A stretch of DNA of 64,000 nucleotides from Parafrigoribacterium mesophilum (GCF_039652555.1 NZ_JBDJAF010000001.1:620001-684000); one strand, 5' to 3'. Shown: positions 33,746 through 42,934, counted from the first letter of the stretch. The notes: generated by a model from the sequence alone, not told the origin. Program-made: numbers and translations.

Positions 33746-34891
33746 GTGCCGTCCTATCTGTTCGACCGATCCGGTTCCCGGTATCCGATCGACGAGCCGA
33801 GGTGGCGTGGCGACGACGGCTCGCCGCTCATGGTCGGCCCGCTGCCGGGGATCTCCGCCGAGCAGATCGACACCGGTGAGCGCTCGCACTGGCGCTACCG
33901 GGCCGCCCTGCCGCTGCCGACCGAGCGGATCTCGCTGGGTGAAGGATGCACGCCGCTGGTCTCCAGCACCGTGTTCGGGGCCGAGGTGCTCGTCAAGCCG
34001 GAATGGTTCAATCCCACCGGCAGTTTCAAAGACCGCGGAACCAGCGTCATGGTGTCGCTGCTCGCCGATCAGGGCATCGGCGCGATCCTCGAGGACAGTT
34101 CGGGCAACGGCGGAGCCTCGGTGGCCGCCTACTGCGCGGCCGCGGGCATTGAGGCCAGGATCCTGGCGCCGGCCACTACGTCGCCGGCGAAGCTGCAGCA
34201 AGCGCGCGCCCACGGTGCCGAGGTGCAGCTGGTGCCCGGATCCCGCGCCGACACGTCGCGGGAAGCCATCCGTCAGTCGCAGCAGCGGTTCTACGCGAGC
34301 CACAACTGGCATCCGTTCTTCCTGCAGGGCGTCAAACTGCTCGCCTACGAGCTGTGGGAGCAGCTCGGCTTCCGCGCACCGGACAACGTCGTGATCCCGG
34401 CCGGTGCCGGCAGCCTGGTGCTCGGCTGCGACCTCGGGTTTACCGAACTGCTCGCGGCCGGTCAGATCGACGCGCTGCCGAGGCTGCTGGTCGCGCAGCC
34501 GTCGAACTGTGCGCCCCTGGTGCGGGCGTTCGAGCGCGGTGACGACGCTGTCGGAACCGGTGCTGAGGCCCCAACGTGGTCGCTGACGATCGCCGAGGGC
34601 ACGGCGATCGCCAGTCCGGTGCGCGACCGCGAGGTGCTCGCGGCCATCCGCCGGTCCGGTGGGGCGATGGCGGCGATCGGTGAGGAGGCGATCGCCGGCG
34701 CCACTCGGGAGCTCGCCTCCCGCGGCTGGTATGCGGAGCCGACCAGTGCGATGGCGGCCGCTGGCCTGAGGATGTTCCGGCAGCGGCAGGTCGACGGGCG
34801 CCCGCTGATCGGGCCGGATCAGACGACGGTGCTGGTTCTCACCGGGTCCGGGCTCAAGGCCGCGGGGGCGATGGCGGCGGTTTTCGGCTGA
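33746..34891 (+). CDS. PLP-dependent threonine synthase-like enzyme
   Basis: 381 aa from the GTG at 33746 with CAGGAGG 5 bp upstream. Fold type II PLP enzyme: the Schiff-base lysine lies in NPTGSFKDRG (~residue 95), followed by SSGNGGASVAAYCAAAG for phosphate/PLP binding and IPAGAGSLVLG. The N-terminus is short and has no zinc ribbon. The family includes threonine synthase, diaminopropionate lyase and cysteate synthase; the real substrate cannot be fixed and a housekeeping thrC may exist elsewhere. It runs convergent to the reductase gene that ends 7 bp after it. Confidence 0.85.
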   Translation: MPSYLFDRSGSRYPIDEPRWRGDDGSPLMVGPLPGISAEQIDTGERSHWRYRAALPLPTERISLGEGCTPLVSSTVFGAEVLVKPEWFNPTGSFKDRGTSVMVSLLADQGIGAILEDSSGNGGASVAAYCAAAGIEARILAPATTSPAKLQQARAHGAEVQLVPGSRADTSREAIRQSQQRFYASHNWHPFFLQGVKLLAYELWEQLGFRAPDNVVIPAGAGSLVLGCDLGFTELLAAGQIDALPRLLVAQPSNCAPLVRAFERGDDAVGTGAEAPTWSLTIAEGTAIASPVRDREVLAAIRRSGGAMAAIGEEAIAGATRELASRGWYAEPTSAMAAAGLRMFRQRQVDGRPLIGPDQTTVLVLTGSGLKAAGAMAAVFG

Positions 34892-34897
34892 CCGGGC

Positions 34898-35767
34898 TCA
34901 GGCCTGCGCCGGCACCAGAGCCTCGGCGAGTCCGTCGCGCAACGGAGTGGTGGCCCGGCCGATAAGTGCGCTCAACTGACCGCTGGTTCCGGCCAACAAA
35001 CCGTCCCGCGTGTTGCCGTCGAGGGCGACCACGAAGTCGGCCTGAGCCGGTGGCACGCCAGCGTCGGTGAGGATCGTGCGGTGCTCCTGGGGCGTCACAC
35101 GGTGGTAGACGACCTCGCGGCCGATCAGGTCGCCGATGGTGTCGGCGAGTTCGGCGTAGTCCCAGGAGGTGTCGCCGGACAGCTCATAGACCTTGCCGGC
35201 GTGGCCGTCGCCGGTGAGTACGACCGCCGCCGCCTCGGCGTAGTCTTTGCGGCTGGCGCTGGCCACGCGTCCGTCGGCCACACTCGAGATGATGAGTCCG
35301 GTGAGCCTGGCCTGCTCCAGCACCTGGGAGTAGTTCTCGGTGTACCAGCCGTTGCGCAGGAACGCGAACGGGATGCCGCATTCGCGGATGAGTTTCTCGG
35401 TGGCTTTGTGCTCCGGTGCGAGCACCAAGTCGGAGGTGTCGGCCGCCGGAGCGCTGGTGTAGGCGATGAAGCCGATGCCGGCATCCTTCGCCGCAGTCAC
35501 CACGTTGCTGTGCTGGGCGATCCGCTGGCCCACCTCGCTGCCGGAGACGAACAGCAGACGATCGACGCCGCGGAAGGCCGTGGCCAGTGTGTCCGGCTGG
35601 GTGTAGTCGGCGACGCGCACCTGTACGCCGCGCTCCTCCACGTCGGCGAGCTTCTCTGCCGACCGGCCGACGGCCACGATGTCCTCCGGTGCGATGCCAC
35701 GCTCCAGCATGGCGTCGATGGCGAGGCCTCCGAAATGGCCAGTGGCTCCGGTGACGGCAAAGATCAT
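34898..35767 (-). CDS. NmrA/QorB-type NAD(P)H-binding reductase
   Basis: 289 aa from the ATG at 35767. The N-terminal Rossmann motif is MIFAVTGATGHFGGLAI. An atypical SDR layout follows, with RLLFVSGSEVGQRIAQH and RNGWYTENY as in NAD(P)H:quinone oxidoreductase type 2 (QorB/YtfG) and NmrA-like proteins. The Tyr-x-x-x-Lys pair of classical SDRs is absent, as usual for this group. It probably reduces quinones or acts as a redox sensor. Located 106 bp downstream of hutI on the same strand; whether it is part of the hut transcript is uncertain. Confidence 0.85.
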   Translation of the reverse strand: MIFAVTGATGHFGGLAIDAMLERGIAPEDIVAVGRSAEKLADVEERGVQVRVADYTQPDTLATAFRGVDRLLFVSGSEVGQRIAQHSNVVTAAKDAGIGFIAYTSAPAADTSDLVLAPEHKATEKLIRECGIPFAFLRNGWYTENYSQVLEQARLTGLIISSVADGRVASASRKDYAEAAAVVLTGDGHAGKVYELSGDTSWDYAELADTIGDLIGREVVYHRVTPQEHRTILTDAGVPPAQADFVVALDGNTRDGLLAGTSGQLSALIGRATTPLRDGLAEALVPAQA

Positions 35768-35873
35768 GACAGTCCTTTCGATGGGAGTGCGAACATCAAC
35801 CCCAACAGAACATGCATCCGCAGGTATTCCCGGCGCGGCGGGCGTCGCATGATTCGTGAGTTGCGTCGAGGTG

Positions 35874-37019
35874 CTAGAGCACCCGGTGGATGAGCGGGAC
35901 TCCCGGGCGGTAGGCCAGGTGCACATAACTGGGCGCGTCCAGGATGACCAGATCGGCCCGCTGGCCGACCGCCACGATCCCGACATCCTGCCGCCAGAGT
36001 GCCTTCGCTCCCCCGGCGGTGGCCGCCCAGAGCGCCTCGGCCGGCGACATCCGCAGTTCCCGAACCGCCAGGGCGATGCAGAACGGCATCGAGGAGGTGA
36101 AACTCGATCCCGGGTTGCAGTCGGTGGCGATCGCGACGGTGACGCCCGCCTCAAGCAGTCTGCGGGCATCCGGGTACGGCTGCCGGGTGGAGAATTCCAC
36201 GCCGGGAAGCAGCGTGGCGACGGTGTCTCCCGCGGCCAGAGCGTCGACGTCTGCGGCCTCCAGAAAGGTGCAGTGGTCGACGCTGGCGGCGCCGAGCTCC
36301 ACGGCGAGTCGCACTGCGCCGGAGGGGGCGAGTTGCGCGGCATGCATCCGTGCCCCCAGACCGCGTGCCTGCCCTGCCGTGAGCACCACGCGTGCCACGT
36401 CCACGTCGAACGCGCCCTGGTCGCAAAACACGTCGATCCACTTCGCGTGCGGGGCGCAGGCGTCGAGCATCGGTCCGATGACCAGGTCGACATAACCGGC
36501 CGGGTCGTTCGAGTATTCGACGGGCACCACGTGCGCGCCGAGATAGGTGGTGTCCGAGGTGAGGTCGGCGGCGAGGCGCAGGCAGCGGGCTTCGTCGGCG
36601 GTGGTGAGACCGTAGCCGCTTTTGATTTCGACGCTGGTGGTTCCCTGCGCCCTCATTTCGGCGACCAGTCGCGTCGCGCCAGCGAGCAGATCCGCGTCGG
36701 TGGCCGCACGGGTTGCCGACACCGTCCCACGTATACCGCCAGCGGCATACGGATGTCCGGTCATGCGGTGTTCGAATTCGGCGGCGCGATCGCCGGCGAA
36801 GAAGAGGTGGCTGTGGCTGTCGACGAAGCCGGGGATCACGCAGCGGCCCTCCGCGTCCACCCGGTCGTCGGCATCCGGTGCGGCGCCGGCGTCACCGACC
36901 CACCGGATGCGACCATTTTCGGTCACGACGGCGGCATTCGTACGCTCGGCGGTGAGGGGCCCCACGGCCGGGTCGTTGGTGACCAGCAGGCCGATATTGT
37001 CGATCACCGTGCTGGTCAT
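35874..37019 (-). CDS. hutI: Imidazolonepropionase
   Basis: 381 aa. The metal-dependent amidohydrolase has PGFVDSHSHLFFAGDRAAEF (HxH metal ligands), VEIKSGYGL, AHVVPVEY, HAAQLAPSGA, DHCTFL and ATDCNPGSS. It hydrolyses imidazolone-5-propionate to N-formimidoyl-L-glutamate, the third step of histidine degradation. ATGA overlap (4 nt) with hutF shows translational coupling. Last gene of the hut operon. Length fits the family, if slightly short at the N-terminus. Confidence 0.95.
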   Translation of the reverse strand: MTSTVIDNIGLLVTNDPAVGPLTAERTNAAVVTENGRIRWVGDAGAAPDADDRVDAEGRCVIPGFVDSHSHLFFAGDRAAEFEHRMTGHPYAAGGIRGTVSATRAATDADLLAGATRLVAEMRAQGTTSVEIKSGYGLTTADEARCLRLAADLTSDTTYLGAHVVPVEYSNDPAGYVDLVIGPMLDACAPHAKWIDVFCDQGAFDVDVARVVLTAGQARGLGARMHAAQLAPSGAVRLAVELGAASVDHCTFLEAADVDALAAGDTVATLLPGVEFSTRQPYPDARRLLEAGVTVAIATDCNPGSSFTSSMPFCIALAVRELRMSPAEALWAATAGGAKALWRQDVGIVAVGQRADLVILDAPSYVHLAYRPGVPLIHRVL

Positions 37020-38398
37020 GCCACGCCCACCTTCTCCAACGCCGCCGCCAGCAGCGATCCCACCTCGCCGAGCCGATGGCGCCCGCCGGCCACCACGGTG
37101 GATCCGCCGACCACCACGGTGCTGACATCCTCGGCCCCCGCGGCGAACCACAGTTGGTCGAGAGCCGCTCCCGCCGTGCGTCGACTGGTTGTCGCCGTCG
37201 CGACGAGGTCGCAGACCTCGCCGACTTCGACCGCGCCACCGGTCCAGCCGAGTGCCGCGTAGCCGTTCGCTGTCGCCGCCCTCAGCAGCGCACCGGGACT
37301 GAACACGCCGCGCGTGCCACCGGCAAGCCGTTGGTCCAGTTCCAAGCCGCGCAGTTCCTGGTACGGGTCGATGACCGCGTTCTGGTCGGTGCCCAGACAC
37401 AGCCGCACTCCAGCGCGGTGCAGTTCGAGAGCGGGTCCGATGCCGTCACCGAGGTCGCGCTCGGTGGACGGGCAGAAGCACACCGTGCTGCCGCTCGACC
37501 CCAGCAGCACAATGTCGTCGCCCGTGAGGTGCGTGCCGTGCACCGCCGTGAATCGCGGACCGAGCAATCCCGCATCGGCGAACACCCGGGTCGGTGTTCG
37601 TCCGTCGGCGGCGTGCACCTGGTCATTTTCGGAAGGTTGCTCGGACACGTGCGCGTGGAGTGGTCCGGAGGAGACGAGGTCGGCGAAGGCAGGCATCAGT
37701 GCGGCATCGACGGCCCGCAGCGAGTGGATCGCCGCGCCGATGCGGGCCGTGGCGCTGCCTGCGGTACGTGCCGCCAGAGCATCGTGGCGGCGCTGCCAAC
37801 CCTCCAGCGACCCGTCGCCGAAGCGGGCCTGCCGAGGCGACAGCGGCAGCGGCCGGCCGGAGCCATCCAGCCCGCCGCGCAGGTACAGGGTGTCGAGCAG
37901 GGTGATCCGGATGCCGGCACGACCAGCCGCCGACAGCACGGCATCCGCCATCGCATTGGCGTTGTCGTATCGTGAGCCGTCCGGCCGGTGATGCACGTAG
38001 TGGAACTCGCCCACGACGGTGATGCCGGCCGAGACCATGTCAGCGAACACGGCAGTGGCGAGTTCGTAGTAGTTGTCCGGGTCGAGGAGCGCGGCGACCC
38101 GGTACATCTGCTCGCGCCAGTTCCAGAACGATCCGCCGTCGGCGTGGGTGCGGCCGCGCAGAGCCCGGTGGAAGGCGTGCGAGTGGGCGTTGGCGAACCC
38201 GGGGGTGACCAGTCCGGCGAGACGCTCGTCCCGTTCACCGGCGGGAACGTCGGTGGTGACCGCGGTGATCAGGCCGCCGCTGTGCTGGATGCGCACGCCA
38301 TGTCCGATACGCACGCCGTCGATACCCGGGCCCTCGATACGCGCACCGTCGGCGGCCGGCAACACCGCGTGCTCGCACCAGAACGCGTCGCCGTTCAT
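37016..38398 (-). CDS. hutF: Formimidoylglutamate deiminase
   Basis: 460 aa. Amidohydrolase with VTPGFANAHSHAFHRALRG (metal ligands and the HutF-type FHRALRG), GEFHYVHH, HAHVSEQPSEN, AVHGTHLT and CLGTDQNAVIDPYQELRGLE, all typical of HutF. It converts N-formimidoyl-L-glutamate to N-formyl-L-glutamate plus ammonia, the longer of the two known ends of the pathway. It overlaps both neighbours by 4 nt. Its presence implies that a deformylase must follow; the M20 enzyme encoded immediately upstream in the operon is the candidate. Confidence 0.95.
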   Translation of the reverse strand: MNGDAFWCEHAVLPAADGARIEGPGIDGVRIGHGVRIQHSGGLITAVTTDVPAGERDERLAGLVTPGFANAHSHAFHRALRGRTHADGGSFWNWREQMYRVAALLDPDNYYELATAVFADMVSAGITVVGEFHYVHHRPDGSRYDNANAMADAVLSAAGRAGIRITLLDTLYLRGGLDGSGRPLPLSPRQARFGDGSLEGWQRRHDALAARTAGSATARIGAAIHSLRAVDAALMPAFADLVSSGPLHAHVSEQPSENDQVHAADGRTPTRVFADAGLLGPRFTAVHGTHLTGDDIVLLGSSGSTVCFCPSTERDLGDGIGPALELHRAGVRLCLGTDQNAVIDPYQELRGLELDQRLAGGTRGVFSPGALLRAATANGYAALGWTGGAVEVGEVCDLVATATTSRRTAGAALDQLWFAAGAEDVSTVVVGGSTVVAGGRHRLGEVGSLLAAALEKVGVA

Positions 38399-39615
38399 GT
38401 CCGGCCGGCCCGGGCGGTGATCACGGCAGCCAGCGCGGCCACGCCGGCCTCGCAATCGGCGGCTTCGGCGAACTCCTCGGGAGCGTGGGAGATGCCCGTC
38501 GGATTGCGCACCAGGATCATCGCCGAAGGCACCCCGGCCAGCGCCAGCACTCCGGCGTCGTGCCCGGCTCCGGACGGGAGCCTCGGCAGGTCCTGCCCGG
38601 TCGCGGCGCGGAGCTGGTGGGCCAGCTCGCGAACCAGAGCGGTGTCGAACCGCGTCGCTGCCGTCCAGGATTCTTCGACTGTCGCCCGTGCGGTGCGCGC
38701 CGTCACGCCCGCGACGACGCGCCGCACCGCCTGGTCCTCGGCGGCGCGCGCGTCGATCCACGCGGATGCGCGGCCGGGGATCGCGTTGACGGCGCCGGGG
38801 TGCACCGCGACCTTGCCGACGGTGGCGAGCGCCCCCGCGGTCTCGGCGGCTTCCCGCACTGCGAGGATCACCTGCGCGAGGCCGATCATCGGATCGTCGC
38901 GGCCGGGCAGCGGTGTCGTGCCGGCGTGGTTTTGCTGACCGGTGATGTCCACCCGCCAGCGGCCGTGCGGCCAGATGCCGGTGGCGAGGCCGAGCGGCGA
39001 CCCGGCTCCAGCGAGTCCGTCTGCTCCCGTGTCGGTGGGCAGGTGGCCTTGCTCGATGTGTAGCTCGATGTATTCGCCGATCCGGGCGAGCCGCTCGGGG
39101 TCGCGGCCGAGGTGGGCGGCGTCGGATCCGGCAGCGGTCATGGCCTCGGACAGACTGATTCCGTCGGCGTCGATCAGCCCTCGCGCCAACTCGGCGTGCA
39201 GGGCGCCGGTCATCAGGCGCGACCCGGTGCAGGCCACACCGAAACGGGCGCCTTCCTCGTCGGCGAACGCGACGATGGCAACGGGACGGGTGAGAACGAT
39301 CCCGTCCCGCTGCAGGGTATCGATCGCCGCAAAAGCGGAGGCGATTCCCAGTGGTCCGTCGAAGGCGCCGCCGCTCGGCACACTGTCCAGGTGGGAGCCG
39401 ACCACCAAGGCGGTGCCGGAGACCTCGGCGTGCCACCAGGCCCAGAGGTTGCCATTACGGTCGAGTTCGACATCCAGCCCCAGTGCATCCGCCTGTTGCC
39501 GGAACCAGGCGCGGCAGTCGGCGTCCGCGCGGGTCCAGGCGAACCGGTCGTAGCCGCCCGAGGCCGGGTTGCGTCCGACGGCCGCCAGCTGATCGAGCAG
39601 TGCCACGGTCGTCAC
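38395..39615 (-). CDS. M20-family amidohydrolase in the hut operon, candidate N-formylglutamate deformylase
   Basis: 406 aa from a GTG start. Allantoate amidohydrolase/N-carbamoyl amino acid hydrolase type (AllC/HyuC): VVGSHLDSVPSGGAFDGPLG, AFADEEGARFG, EYIELHIEQGHLP, TGQQNHAGTTPLPGRDDP, PSGAGHDAGVLA and GISHAPEEF contain the metal ligands and the dimer-domain substrate residues. It is embedded in the hut operon with 4-nt overlaps on both sides, between hutU and hutF. No hutG-type deformylase is present. By position it may hydrolyse N-formyl-L-glutamate to glutamate and formate, an activity compatible with the family's N-acyl chemistry. The alternative is an ordinary N-carbamoyl amino acid hydrolase. 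Confidence 0.85.
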   Translation of the reverse strand: MTTVALLDQLAAVGRNPASGGYDRFAWTRADADCRAWFRQQADALGLDVELDRNGNLWAWWHAEVSGTALVVGSHLDSVPSGGAFDGPLGIASAFAAIDTLQRDGIVLTRPVAIVAFADEEGARFGVACTGSRLMTGALHAELARGLIDADGISLSEAMTAAGSDAAHLGRDPERLARIGEYIELHIEQGHLPTDTGADGLAGAGSPLGLATGIWPHGRWRVDITGQQNHAGTTPLPGRDDPMIGLAQVILAVREAAETAGALATVGKVAVHPGAVNAIPGRASAWIDARAAEDQAVRRVVAGVTARTARATVEESWTAATRFDTALVRELAHQLRAATGQDLPRLPSGAGHDAGVLALAGVPSAMILVRNPTGISHAPEEFAEAADCEAGVAALAAVITARAGRT

Positions 39616-41291
39616 GACTCCCGCATGGGAACCCGTACGTGCATCCCGTCGGCCACATCGACGGCCTCATCGTAGCCGGCGTCCACGTGGCGGATGACGC
39701 CCATCGCCGGGTCGTTGCTGAGCACCCTGGCGAGCTTTTCGGCGGCCAGTGGGGTGCCGTCGGCTACGGTGACCTGGCCGGCGTGGATGGAGCGGCCGAT
39801 GCCGACTCCGCCGCCGTGGTGGATGGACACCCAGGTGGCCCCGGAGGCGGTGTTCACCAGCGCGTTGAGCAGCGGCCAGTCTGCGATGGCATCCGAACCG
39901 TCCTTCATGGCCTCGGTCTCCCGGTACGGGGAGGCCACCGAGCCGGAGTCGAGGTGATCGCGGCCGATCACGATCGGCGCGGAAATCTCCCCAGAGGCGA
40001 CCATGTCGTTGAACTTGAGTCCGGCGCGGTCGCGCTCGCCGTAACCCAGCCAGCAGATCCGCGCCGGCAGGCCTTGGAAGTGCACGCGCTCCCCCGCGAG
40101 TCGGATCCACTTCGCCAGCGACCGGTTCTCGGGGAACAGCTCCAACACCGCCCGGTCGGTGGCGGCAATGTCTTTCGGGTCTCCGCTGAGCGCCGCCCAG
40201 CGGAACGGGCCCTTGCCTTGGGAGAACAGCGGGCGGATGTAGGCGGGGACGAACCCGGGGAACGCGAACGCGTCGGAGAAGCCGGCCGTTTTGGCCTCGG
40301 TGCGGATGTTGTTGCCGTAGTCGAACACCTCGGCGCCGGTCTTCTGAAAACCGACCATGGCCTCGACATGGATCGCCATCGAGTGACGGGCAGCGTCGGC
40401 GAACCCGGTCGGGTCTTTGGTGCGGGCGGCGTCCCACTGATCGAAGGAGTACTCCAGCGGCAGGTACGCGAGCGGGTCGTGCGCGCTGGTCTGGTCGGTG
40501 ACGATGTCGATCTCGGCGCCCAGGGCGAGCATCCGCGGCACAACGTCGGCGGTGTTCCCGAGCAGGCCGATCGACAGCGCCTTCTTCTGGTCCCGGGCCG
40601 CGTAAGCCAGTTCGAGGGCGTGCTCGATGGAGCGCGCCTCGACGTCCAGGTAGCCGTGCTCCAGCCGGCGGGCGATCCGGCTCGGGTCCACCTCCACACA
40701 GATCACCACGCCGTCATTCATGGTCACCGCGAGCGGTTGCGCGCCGCCCATCCCGCCCAGGCCGCCGGTGAGGGTGATCGTGCCGGCCAGGCTCCCGCCG
40801 AACCGTTTGGCTGCGATCGCCGCGAACGTCTCGTAGGTGCCCTGCAGGATGCCCTGGGTGCCTATGTAGATCCAGGATCCGGCGGTCATCTGCCCGTACA
40901 TGATCAGGCCGAGCTTCTCCAGGCGCCGGAACTCGTCCCAGTTCGCCCAATCCCCGACGAGATTCGAGTTGGCCAGCAGCACACGCGGCGCCCACTCGTG
41001 GGTTTGCAGCACCCCGACCGGCTTGCCGGACTGCACGAGCATGGTCTCATCGTTCTTCAGGGTCGTGAGGGTGCGCACGATCGCGTCGAAACTCGCCCAG
41101 TCGCGCACAGCCTTGCCGCTGCCACCGTAGACGATCAGCTTGTCCGGATGCTCGGCCACCTCCGGGTCGAGGTTGTTCATGAGCATCCGCAGCGCGGCCT
41201 CCTGCGGCCAGCCCAGGGTGTGCAGCTGGTTGCCCCGGTAGGCGCGCACCGGTCGCGGCCCGGCCTGCCGGGGGTGGGTGATGACGCTCAT
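39612..41291 (-). CDS. hutU: Urocanate hydratase
   Basis: 559 aa, the usual family length. Characteristic stretches: YRGNQLHTLGWPQEAALRML, KLIVYGGSGKAVRDW, MYGQMTAGSWIYIGTQGI, LTGGLGGMGGAQPLAVTM (NAD+ binding), YLPLEYSFDQW, RICWLGYGER and WVSIHHGGGVGIGRSIHAG. It hydrates urocanate to imidazolone-5-propionate using tightly bound NAD+ as an electrophile. Its start overlaps the hutH stop and its stop overlaps the M20 gene start, each by 4 nt. Confidence 0.97.
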   Translation of the reverse strand: MSVITHPRQAGPRPVRAYRGNQLHTLGWPQEAALRMLMNNLDPEVAEHPDKLIVYGGSGKAVRDWASFDAIVRTLTTLKNDETMLVQSGKPVGVLQTHEWAPRVLLANSNLVGDWANWDEFRRLEKLGLIMYGQMTAGSWIYIGTQGILQGTYETFAAIAAKRFGGSLAGTITLTGGLGGMGGAQPLAVTMNDGVVICVEVDPSRIARRLEHGYLDVEARSIEHALELAYAARDQKKALSIGLLGNTADVVPRMLALGAEIDIVTDQTSAHDPLAYLPLEYSFDQWDAARTKDPTGFADAARHSMAIHVEAMVGFQKTGAEVFDYGNNIRTEAKTAGFSDAFAFPGFVPAYIRPLFSQGKGPFRWAALSGDPKDIAATDRAVLELFPENRSLAKWIRLAGERVHFQGLPARICWLGYGERDRAGLKFNDMVASGEISAPIVIGRDHLDSGSVASPYRETEAMKDGSDAIADWPLLNALVNTASGATWVSIHHGGGVGIGRSIHAGQVTVADGTPLAAEKLARVLSNDPAMGVIRHVDAGYDEAVDVADGMHVRVPMRES

Positions 41292-42850
41292 CGAAGTTCT
41301 CCTCCTGCTTGTGAGATGACGGATGCGGCGGCTGCGACCAGCGACCCGTCCAGCACCATGTCGTGGGCAGCGGCGATTTCCGGCGCGAGATACCGGTCGG
41401 TGCCCGGCCCCGGCACGCGTTCGCGCAGCTTGGCGACGACCGCCCGGCTCACCGGGGACGCCTGCACCGGGGCTCGCATGTCGATCGCCCGCGCCGCGGT
41501 GAGCAGCTCGATCGCGAGCACGCGAGACACTCCGTCGATCGAGCGGCGCAGCTTGCGGGCGGCACTCCACCCCATCGAGACGTGGTCTTCCTGCATGGCC
41601 GAGGACGGGATCGAGTCCACGGAGGCCGGTGCCGCGAGGCGTTTGAGCTCGCTGACGATGCCCGCCTGGGTGTACTGCGCGATCATGTGGCCGGAGTCCA
41701 CGCCGGGGTCGTCGGCGAGAAACGCGTTAAGGCCGTGGCTGCGGGAGGCATCCAGGAACCGGTCGGTGCGTCGTTCGCTCATGCTGGCGAGATCCGCGGC
41801 GACGATGGCGAGGAAGTCCAGCACGTACGCGACGGGGGCCCCGTGGAAGTTTCCGTTGGACTCCACTCGGCCATCCAGCGTCACGACGGGGTTGTCGATG
41901 GCGGAGGCCAGCTCTCGAGAGGCGACCGTGGTGGCGTACCCGATCGTGTCGCGCACGGCGCCGTGCACCTGTGGGGCGCAGCGCAGCGAGTAGGCATCCT
42001 GCACCCTGGTGAACCCGGTGGGCTTGCCGATCATCGGTGAATCCGCCAGTACGGCGCGCAGGTTGGCGGCGGAGTCGCGTTGCCCCGGATGGGGGCGCAG
42101 CGCCTGCAGGTCGGCGGCGAACACCGCGTCGGTGCCGGTGAGTCCCTCGACGCTCATCGCGGCGGCGAGGTCGGCGGTGGTGACCAGGGCGCGCAGGTCG
42201 GTGATGGCGAGCACGAGCATCCCGAGCATGCCGTCGGTGCCGTTGACCAGCGAAAGGCCCTCCTTCTCCCGCAGTTCGATCGGCTCGATGCCGGCGGCGG
42301 TGAGCGCCTCTGCGGCCGGCATTAGTGTGCCGACGGCGTCACGCACCTCCCCCTCGCCGAGCAGCGCGAGCGCGCAGTGCGCGAGCGGCGCCAGGTCGCC
42401 GGAGCAACCGAGGCTGCCGTATTCGCCGACGACGGGGGTGATCCCGGCGTTGAGCACGGCGGCGTAGGTCTGCGCGACGAGCGGACGCACGCCGGTGCGC
42501 CCGGTCGCGAGCGTGGACAGGCGCAACAGCATCGTGGCCCGCACCACCTCGCGTTCCACCTCGGGTCCGCTGCTGGCGGCGTGGCTGCGCACCAGCGAGC
42601 GTTGCAGTTGGGCCCGTCGTTCCAGCGGGATCTGCTTGGTGGCCAGTGCTCCGAAACCGGTGGACACTCCGTAGTGCGGCTGGGTGTCGGAGGCGAGCGC
42701 CTCGATCACCGCTCGGCTGGCGGCCATGGCGCTTAGCGCATCCGGATTCAGTTCGACGACCCCATGGCCGCGAGCCACCGCAATGAGATCGGCGAAGCTG
42801 ACAGCCCCGGTACCGAGTGACACCGTCGACTCGTCGGTGAGTGTATCCAT
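41288..42850 (-). CDS. hutH: Histidine ammonia-lyase
   Basis: 520 aa from the ATG at 42850, with a GAGAG sequence upstream; an in-frame ATG at 42859 is the alternative. The MIO cofactor forms from C149-S150-G151 in EYGSLGCSGDLAPLAH, the Cys variant also seen in Streptomyces. Tyr60 lies in HYGVSTGFGALA. It deaminates histidine to urocanate. First gene of the five-gene hut operon, divergent from an IclR regulator. A 6-bp inverted repeat sits directly on its start region. Confidence 0.97.
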   Translation of the reverse strand: MDTLTDESTVSLGTGAVSFADLIAVARGHGVVELNPDALSAMAASRAVIEALASDTQPHYGVSTGFGALATKQIPLERRAQLQRSLVRSHAASSGPEVEREVVRATMLLRLSTLATGRTGVRPLVAQTYAAVLNAGITPVVGEYGSLGCSGDLAPLAHCALALLGEGEVRDAVGTLMPAAEALTAAGIEPIELREKEGLSLVNGTDGMLGMLVLAITDLRALVTTADLAAAMSVEGLTGTDAVFAADLQALRPHPGQRDSAANLRAVLADSPMIGKPTGFTRVQDAYSLRCAPQVHGAVRDTIGYATTVASRELASAIDNPVVTLDGRVESNGNFHGAPVAYVLDFLAIVAADLASMSERRTDRFLDASRSHGLNAFLADDPGVDSGHMIAQYTQAGIVSELKRLAAPASVDSIPSSAMQEDHVSMGWSAARKLRRSIDGVSRVLAIELLTAARAIDMRAPVQASPVSRAVVAKLRERVPGPGTDRYLAPEIAAAHDMVLDGSLVAAAASVISQAGGELR

Positions 42851-42866
42851 GACTCTCATTAGAGTC
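42851..42866. promoter_or_regulatory. Inverted repeat at the hutH start
   Basis: GACTCT-CATT-AGAGTC, a perfect 6-bp dyad with a 4-bp centre, lies immediately upstream of the hutH ATG and overlaps its Shine-Dalgarno. It could be an operator or could sequester the ribosome site in the mRNA. Confidence 0.5.
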
Positions 42867-42903
42867 GCAACCGGGGCGCGGCGGGGCGGTTTGCGCGATA
42901 AGG

Positions 42904-42921
42904 TGTCTGGGATCCCAGACA
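42904..42921. promoter_or_regulatory. 18-bp perfect palindrome, candidate IclR-type operator of the hut locus
   Basis: TGTCTGGGATCCCAGACA is a perfect palindrome in the 84-bp gap between divergent hutH and the IclR gene, directly upstream of the regulator's AGGAGGAG Shine-Dalgarno. IclR regulators typically bind palindromes of 15-18 bp in such shared promoters, so autoregulation plus control of hut is the likely role. Confidence 0.65.
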
Positions 42922-42934
42922 GGAGGAGCGGCGG

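Noticed and set aside
39351..41993. 880-codon open frame antisense to hutU and hutH
   Set aside because: Shadow frame opposite a well-supported operon; no domain seen.
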